From the NCBI GenBank assembly GCA_022572905.1, contig JACZUZ010000123.1:1-6360 (forward strand): a DNA stretch of 6,360 nucleotides, written 5' to 3'. The stretch comes from Candidatus Zixiibacteriota bacterium. Its GTDB lineage: Bacteria > Zixibacteria > MSB-5A5 > GN15 > JACZUZ01. The notes under the pieces are model-generated. The model did no database searches. It saw only the letters and a list, made by a program, of their open reading frames with translations, and had not been told where the DNA came from. Of this stretch, positions 1 through 3,814 are shown one piece after another; the stretch's first letter is position 1, and each line of letters opens with the position of its first letter. The position numbers and the translations under genes were made by a program.

Positions 1-133
1 GAGGATACATGTCATTGGTTATTGTCACGAAAAGACATGATTGTAATTACTTTCATACTTCACGATAGTCTTTGATTGTCCTGGATATCGTTAGCAACAA
101 ACAACATTCAAACACAAGGAAAGAAATTACACT

Positions 134-2368
134 ATGAAACATTCAAGAATTACGTTCATCTTAATGGTGATATTATCACTCTTCTTGCGCTACGCGGATT
201 GTCAAGCCGCGGGAACCCCGACGACGGATTTGTTTTTCGCTTTGAGTGATCCAACCGCGTTCATAAAAGATTCTCGCGGTAATGCCGCTGAAGAGACCGG
301 CACTGTTGACTTCAGTTTGAAATGGGATGGAGCCGCGGGAACTTTAACCAGTATACAGGCGCAGATTCTATACAATCCAACCCTCTTAAGGCTTGATGCG
401 GTGCACAAGAACGCCAGTTGGGCAGGGAATCTTAATATTACTGAGGACGTCCTAATTGGCGGTTTGCAGCGAGTTCAACTCGAATGGACGGGAGGAACCA
501 GCTCCGCTCCGACAAGTTATACAGTCTTCGGACATGTCGATTTTACGCCGCTATGTCAGGCGGAATCGAACTCGAACGCCGTTGATTTCACCCAGGCAGT
601 TGGGAATAATGAAGCCTATATAAACAGTTTTCCCTGGACTCCCGCAAGCGGAAACTATGACGACGGGACAGTTACCACAGAGGACGAAATAAGTGTAACG
701 ACTGTCGCCAGCGCAAGCGTAGCAAATATCGTGGGATCCTCAGTCACAGTAGCCGTTACAGCGACTACGAACGTTGACTTATTTTTGTTTGACCACAGAC
801 TTATCTATGATTCCGACAAATTGAATTATGTATCCGCCTCGGCTGTGGACGACTGGATCACATTCTTTGCAGCAACCGATTTCGGAGATTCGGTCAAGTT
901 CACGTCAGCAAATATTTGGGATTTGATGATACTTGACGATGACCTAATTTACACAGTGACATTCGATCTTCTCTGTGATCCGACCGACATAAACTTCTCC
1001 ACTGCCATAACATTCACGGATTCATCTTACCATTTGGCTGATGCTTGTGATCAGGTAATTGAAGGCTCTGTTTTCAATAACGGCTCTATTGACCAAGTGG
1101 ATTCGGTCCGCATTGAAGTCGACTATACCAGCTCAAACACTCCAAGAGGACTTCAGGATCAGGGCGATCCGTTGAATTTTGATATTAAGCTGAAAAGCAC
1201 ATACCAGGCTGGCGATCATGATGATGTGGACAATAACATTAGTATATGTTTTCAGGCGGATTTACCTTTAGCTAATCCAGGGCATTTTTATCATCATTCA
1301 CAACTTGATTTTGGTCATTCGTCTGCGGAAGATTCAACATTAGTATTTCAGAAATTTGATCCACTGAAAGATAATTATATTTATACACCAGATAGTACAA
1401 CCACACTTTTCACTCTTCGATATACGTTCGATCCAACTAACCCGGCTTACACCCCAATCTGGTCGGAGCGGTTTGTAACTCCGTCTCTATTCATTGACGG
1501 TTTTAGCCTGGGATCAACCATCATTCCCGATTCGTCTGGTTGCATCCTTGCGGATTCAATTACTAATAACGGTCTGCTGGAATTTACGCCCTTTACCGAA
1601 ACGCTATTCGAGATTATTATGGGAGAAATTGATGTAGCGTCAACTTCGAGCTTCGGTCCTTGCGGATTCGCCCCTGTATATGTCAGAAGTCTTTTTGATC
1701 TGGGTTCATTCTCGGTTGAAGTTTTCGTTGGCAACGGGCTTTGCATCACAGGCATATCAGGCAAGATAACAGGAGTGCAATCGACGCGTGTAGATGATCA
1801 ACGATACAGAATTTATACTGATGCGAACTTCGTGACAGTGAGCAATTCCACTACTCAGACATACGTTGCGAGAGTTCATATTGGCATCGACGGTAACTGC
1901 TATAAAAACTTCACTGCCGGAATCGGAGTCGACCAAGCGCAAATGTGGGATGACTTGGGCGCCGAACAACTTGCCGCAACATCGAGCGGCGGTGTGAGTC
2001 TAAAATGCGGTTTCAACGGAAGTGGTTGCAACTCCTGCGGAGTTGGCGGTCCCTGTCTTGATTGCGATCCAATAACGAAACAAACGGGTCTGGATGGTGT
2101 TCTTCCGAAGGAATTTGCACTTCATCAGAATTACCCCAATCCATTCAACCCGGTTACGAAGATCATTCTCGATTTGCCTACGGCCGAAAGCTGGCGAATC
2201 GTGATATTCAATATCAATGGCCAGATTGTGGACGAGTTTAGCGGCTCATCGGAAGCCGGAACAGTTACTATTGAATGGGACGGCTCGCGATACGCATCAG
2301 GCGTTTATTTCTACACAGCGAGTGCTGGACAATTCACCGCTACCCGGAAGATGGTTATGCTTAAGTAA
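134..2368 (+). CDS. Secreted multi-domain beta-sandwich protein with C-terminal NYPNPFNP-type sorting/FlgD-Ig-like domain
   Basis: The 744-residue protein is predicted to be exported. Residues 1-26 look like a signal peptide: basic start MKHSR, then hydrophobic ITFILMVILSLFL. The single Cys at 23 (YADC) is a poor lipobox. The body appears to be a series of beta-rich modules at about 30-140, 185-315, 320-480 and 495-625. The first two resemble cohesin-like folds, with phrases such as 'ILYNPTLLRLDAV' and 'LIYDSDKLNYVSA'. An Asp/His-rich stretch lies at 358-394 (DHDDVDNN, HFYHH). Five cysteines cluster at 625-644. Residues 657-744 begin LPKEFALHQNYPNPFNP and end ASGVYFYTASAGQFTATRKMVMLK, the classic C-terminal module of FCB-group secreted proteins. 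It is known as a type IX sorting tail in Bacteroidetes and annotated as FlgD-Ig-like or T9SS type A elsewhere. The ATG has an AGGA (117-120) 13 bases upstream, a rather long spacing. No catalytic motif is visible, so a surface or adhesive role is only a guess. The gene stands alone and ends before a terminator. Confidence 0.9.
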   Translation: MKHSRITFILMVILSLFLRYADCQAAGTPTTDLFFALSDPTAFIKDSRGNAAEETGTVDFSLKWDGAAGTLTSIQAQILYNPTLLRLDAVHKNASWAGNLNITEDVLIGGLQRVQLEWTGGTSSAPTSYTVFGHVDFTPLCQAESNSNAVDFTQAVGNNEAYINSFPWTPASGNYDDGTVTTEDEISVTTVASASVANIVGSSVTVAVTATTNVDLFLFDHRLIYDSDKLNYVSASAVDDWITFFAATDFGDSVKFTSANIWDLMILDDDLIYTVTFDLLCDPTDINFSTAITFTDSSYHLADACDQVIEGSVFNNGSIDQVDSVRIEVDYTSSNTPRGLQDQGDPLNFDIKLKSTYQAGDHDDVDNNISICFQADLPLANPGHFYHHSQLDFGHSSAEDSTLVFQKFDPLKDNYIYTPDSTTTLFTLRYTFDPTNPAYTPIWSERFVTPSLFIDGFSLGSTIIPDSSGCILADSITNNGLLEFTPFTETLFEIIMGEIDVASTSSFGPCGFAPVYVRSLFDLGSFSVEVFVGNGLCITGISGKITGVQSTRVDDQRYRIYTDANFVTVSNSTTQTYVARVHIGIDGNCYKNFTAGIGVDQAQMWDDLGAEQLAATSSGGVSLKCGFNGSGCNSCGVGGPCLDCDPITKQTGLDGVLPKEFALHQNYPNPFNPVTKIILDLPTAESWRIVIFNINGQIVDEFSGSSEAGTVTIEWDGSRYASGVYFYTASAGQFTATRKMVMLK

Positions 2369-2393
2369 TATTTTTCAAAAGCACTTTTTCATT

Positions 2394-2433
2394 AGAAAGC
2401 CCCGTACCGGTCGTCGGACGGGGCTTTCTCTTT
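2394..2433 (+). terminator. Intrinsic terminator of the secreted-protein gene
   Basis: A perfect 12-bp stem pairs AGAAAGCCCCGT (2394-2405) with ACGGGGCTTTCT (2418-2429) around a 12-base loop, followed by CTTT. It starts 25 bases after the stop codon of the upstream plus-strand gene. The U-tract is short, so some readthrough is possible. On the minus strand the same stem is not followed by a T-run, so it probably does not end the converging minus-strand operon efficiently. Confidence 0.85.
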
Positions 2434-2534
2434 ACTATATGAAAGAATTACACAGAAGTCAAAGGTACTTTGCGCAATTCACATTTCGAGTATATACTAA
2501 GCCCAAAGGATCTAAACAAATAAATCCTATCGCA

Positions 2535-3155
2535 TCATCCTACCAGTTTCACTTGTGCCGAAGATATCATGTCCAAATCAATCTCCAATTTTTCTCCATT
2601 TCTTCGGCCACTTAATTTCCATGTACCGTCAAATGTTAAGGACGGCTTTGTCATATTGAGCTTGTAGTTCCCATCAGAATGTTCTACGAATACAAGAATA
2701 TCATTTTTTGATTCTATCACCGACTGTATCACCAGAAATGTCACAAGGTCAGATAATTCATTATTTCGGAGATTCGACATAAAAGCATCGCTCGGTTTGT
2801 TGACATATTCATAATGCGAAGACGATTGTAGACTATCCAAGCGACGTTGCAGAGATCCAATTAAAGTCTTGTCGCGGTTATTAACCTTGTGAGAGATGAT
2901 TTTGAGCGCCAAAAGTAGAAGAACAACTTCCCTGTCAGACAATGCGCCAATTTCTGCTGAATTTCTAGAAGATAGGGTGTATCCACGGATATTACGATCA
3001 TAGTAAACTGGAACGTTAGCTTCCGACAGCTTATTTATGTATCTGTATACAGTTCTCTTGTCTACTCCTAATTCTTTGCTAATCTCATCCACCGATAATT
3101 TTTGGCGATTGTATAGCAGATTGATTAAGAGAATCACTCTTTGTATTGACGTCAT
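2535..3155 (-). CDS. HTH_11/DeoR-type transcriptional regulator with shortened WYL-like C-terminal domain
   Basis: The 206-residue cytoplasmic protein is predicted to bind DNA. Residues 4-60 form a winged HTH of the HTH_11 type seen at the N-terminus of YafY/WYL regulators. The pattern is IQRVILLINLLYNRQKLSVDEIS, the recognition helix VDKRTVYRYINKL (31-43), and a wing at about 50-60 (VYYDRNIRGYTL). Residues 66-110 are helical and probably form a linker or dimer segment. The C-terminus (165-206) has FDGTWKLSGRRNGEKLEIDLDMI, which lines up with the WYL signature 'xxxWYLxGxxxxxxxxxxxLDRI' but reads WKL at 179-181. The protein stops there, lacking the WCX extension; typical WYL regulators are about 300 residues. 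I chose the ATG at 3155 because AGGAG (3164-3168) sits 8 bases upstream. A longer in-frame reading from a TTG at 3230 has no Shine-Dalgarno and adds a Gly/Pro-rich, non-conserved-looking 25 residues encoded by a GC hairpin. It lies 71 bases after the small exported protein gene on the same strand, so they are probably co-transcribed. The ligand and targets are unknown. Confidence 0.85.
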   Translation of the reverse strand: MTSIQRVILLINLLYNRQKLSVDEISKELGVDKRTVYRYINKLSEANVPVYYDRNIRGYTLSSRNSAEIGALSDREVVLLLLALKIISHKVNNRDKTLIGSLQRRLDSLQSSSHYEYVNKPSDAFMSNLRNNELSDLVTFLVIQSVIESKNDILVFVEHSDGNYKLNMTKPSLTFDGTWKLSGRRNGEKLEIDLDMISSAQVKLVG

Positions 3156-3163
3156 GTTTCGAG

Positions 3164-3168
3164 CTCCT
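3164..3168 (-). promoter_or_regulatory. Shine-Dalgarno deciding the start of the HTH regulator
   Basis: AGGAG on the minus strand lies 8 bases before the ATG at 3155. It favours that start over the longer in-frame TTG reading from 3230. Confidence 0.75.
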
Positions 3169-3178
3169 GAATGAGTTC

Positions 3179-3204
3179 CGGGAGAGGGGAAGACCCCTCC
3201 CCCG
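3179..3204 (-). repeat. GC-rich hairpin in the leader of the HTH regulator gene
   Basis: Arms 3179-3189 and 3194-3204 pair over 11 bp around a 4-base loop. In RNA read from the minus strand the stem is GC-rich with a single G-U wobble (positions 3183/3200) and a UCUU loop. On the plus strand that pair would be an A-C mismatch, so the structure fits minus-strand RNA best. It lies between the stop of the small exported protein and the Shine-Dalgarno of the HTH gene, with no U-tract after it. It could lower expression of the second gene relative to the first or stabilise a processed end. No experiment-like evidence is available here. Confidence 0.55.
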
Positions 3205-3226
3205 TTAACTACGTTGCCCCATTTTG

Positions 3227-3544
3227 TCAAACTTGAAGACTCACGAAGACGAAACTGAAAAACTTCTTTACGATCAAAAAGAAAGTCTCTGAAGTAGCGT
3301 CTTCTCTCAATGATTCGCTGGTTGTTTCAGCCCTGCTCGTTACTTTGCCGGAATAGATAATAATATCATCTTCCCCTATCGTGTTTGAAGTGGATGCCGG
3401 AGCTACAGTTACAGGCGGTGGACCGCTCGTTCCATTGTCTGCGAATGCAACCGACTGAATCTTTGTGATGTCAGTCGAAAAAGAGAATGGAACCACGAGC
3501 AAGGCTCCAACAACCAAGATCCCAAGAAGTTTTGAGTAAGGCAT
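3227..3544 (-). CDS. Small exported protein of unknown family
   Basis: This 105-residue protein is not from a family I recognise. The N-terminus is a plausible signal peptide: MPYSK, then hydrophobic LLGILVVGALLVVPFSF (6-22), with a likely signal peptidase I site AFA|DN after residue 35. The predicted mature part is about 70 residues. It starts with a Gly/Pro/Thr/Ser-rich stretch (36-55), then a short acidic and beta-prone segment (EDDIIIYSGKV), a polar Ser/Thr/Glu stretch (70-87), and a strikingly hydrophobic-aromatic end with two lysines (88-105). It has no cysteine and no sorting tail. The ATG at 3544 is supported by GGGAGG (3550-3555) 5 bases upstream. A possible -24/-12 promoter and a perfect inverted repeat overlapping the Shine-Dalgarno lie just upstream. 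It sits between the bEBP gene and the HTH regulator on the same strand. A signalling peptide, a small envelope protein or an antimicrobial-like peptide are all possible; the sequence does not decide. Confidence 0.7.
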   Translation of the reverse strand: MPYSKLLGILVVGALLVVPFSFSTDITKIQSVAFADNGTSGPPPVTVAPASTSNTIGEDDIIIYSGKVTSRAETTSESLREDATSETFFLIVKKFFSFVFVSLQV

Positions 3545-3549
3545 GATAA

Positions 3550-3589
3550 CCTCCCAAGTTTGAGGTGATAGACTTCGCCCCTTGGGAGG
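3550..3589 (-). promoter_or_regulatory. Inverted repeat overlapping the Shine-Dalgarno of the small exported protein
   Basis: CCTCCCAAG (plus strand 3550-3558) and CTTGGGAGG (3581-3589) are perfect 9-bp complements separated by 22 bases. In minus-strand RNA the 3' arm contains the GGGAGG that serves the ATG at 3544, so folding would hide the ribosome binding site. A transcript starting near 3585, as the -24/-12 element would predict, would carry only part of the 5' arm (about 5 bp of stem). In that case the repeat may act as a DNA operator instead. A transcript coming through from the upstream gene would carry the full hairpin. Confidence 0.55.
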
Positions 3590-3595
3590 CCCGAT

Positions 3596-3611
3596 TGCGA
3601 ATTAAGCGCCG
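3596..3611 (-). promoter_or_regulatory. Candidate sigma54 (-24/-12) promoter
   Basis: The minus strand reads CGGCGCTTAATTCGCA. It has the GG-N10-GC spacing of sigma54 promoters and aligns with TGGCAC-N5-TTGCA with three mismatches (T to C, A to G, T to C); GG (3610-3609) and GC (3598-3597) are intact. The predicted start is near 3585, giving about a 40-base leader for the gene starting at 3544. A bEBP-type gene lies directly upstream, and an enhancer-like palindrome sits about 105 bases before the predicted start, as sigma54 systems require. A chance match to this short motif cannot be excluded. Confidence 0.45.
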
Positions 3612-3682
3612 TACTAGAATCTGAACGCGAAAATTTTTATCTTGTTGGTAATTATGAAGTTATGTGAGAAATGCGTTTTTGC

Positions 3683-3702
3683 GTTGGAACGGATGTTCCA
3701 AC
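3683..3702. promoter_or_regulatory. Palindromic operator/enhancer candidate
   Basis: GTTGGAAC (3683-3690), spacer GGAT, then GTTCCAAC (3695-3702): a perfect 8-bp inverted repeat typical of a dimeric Fis-type HTH site. Neither strand has a T-run after it, which argues against a terminator. It is centred about 107 bases upstream of the start predicted from the -24/-12 element, within the usual range for bEBP upstream activating sequences. The neighbouring regulator, which ends in a Fis-type HTH, is the obvious candidate to bind it, but this is inferred. Confidence 0.55.
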
Positions 3703-3717
3703 TGCTCAATCGAAAAC

Positions 3718-3724
3718 TTGGAAC
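3718..3724. promoter_or_regulatory. Additional TTGGAAC half-site
   Basis: TTGGAAC repeats the left half of the palindrome 34 bases away (about three helical turns), in the same orientation. A shorter copy, TGGAAC, occurs at 3790-3795. TGGAAC also occurs inside coding sequence (3488-3493), so single copies are not significant alone; only the clustering beside a perfect palindrome is suggestive. Confidence 0.3.
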
Positions 3725-3814
3725 GTATGAAACGCCCGTTGTATACCAATGAGTTAGTATGGGTTTAGTTTCAATATTGCGGAATGAAGTGGAACAATGG
3801 AGTTAGGCTGATTG

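Noticed and set aside
8..39. CATGTC ... GACATG inverted repeat near the window start
   Set aside because: Only 6 bp arms with a 20-base spacer; expected by chance.
41..69. Possible sigma70-like promoter TTGTAA (41-46), 17-base gap, GATAGT (64-69)
   Set aside because: Only 4 of 6 matches in each box, and such matches are common in AT-rich leaders; promoter rules in this lineage are not known to me.
82..95. TGG...GC element upstream of the exported gene as a sigma54 promoter
   Set aside because: Spacing between GG and GC is 9, not 10, so the geometry is wrong.
202..408. Minus-strand reading frame within the exported protein gene
   Set aside because: Shadow of the plus-strand gene, with no domain or ribosome binding site.
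1447..1969. Two minus-strand reading frames within the exported protein gene
   Set aside because: Antisense shadows; no recognisable motifs, and the sense protein is continuous with a full C-terminal module.
2217..2615. Plus-strand frame of 132 codons overlapping the 3' end of the exported gene
   Set aside because: It runs through the sorting-tail codons, the terminator and the 3' end of the HTH gene, so it is an artefact of overlapping frames.
3156..3230. Longer HTH protein starting at a TTG at 3230 (25 extra residues)
   Set aside because: The TTG has no Shine-Dalgarno, overlaps the stop of the preceding gene, and the added residues are encoded by a GC hairpin. The ATG at 3155 has AGGAG at ideal spacing.
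3225..3230. TTGACA (minus strand) as a -35 box for the HTH gene
   Set aside because: At 17 bases spacing the -10 position reads TAACGG, a poor match.
3654..3752. 32-codon plus-strand reading frame (starts MKLCEKCVF) across the palindrome
   Set aside because: No Shine-Dalgarno upstream, very short, and it lies in a gap better explained as regulatory DNA; a frame of this length is expected by chance.
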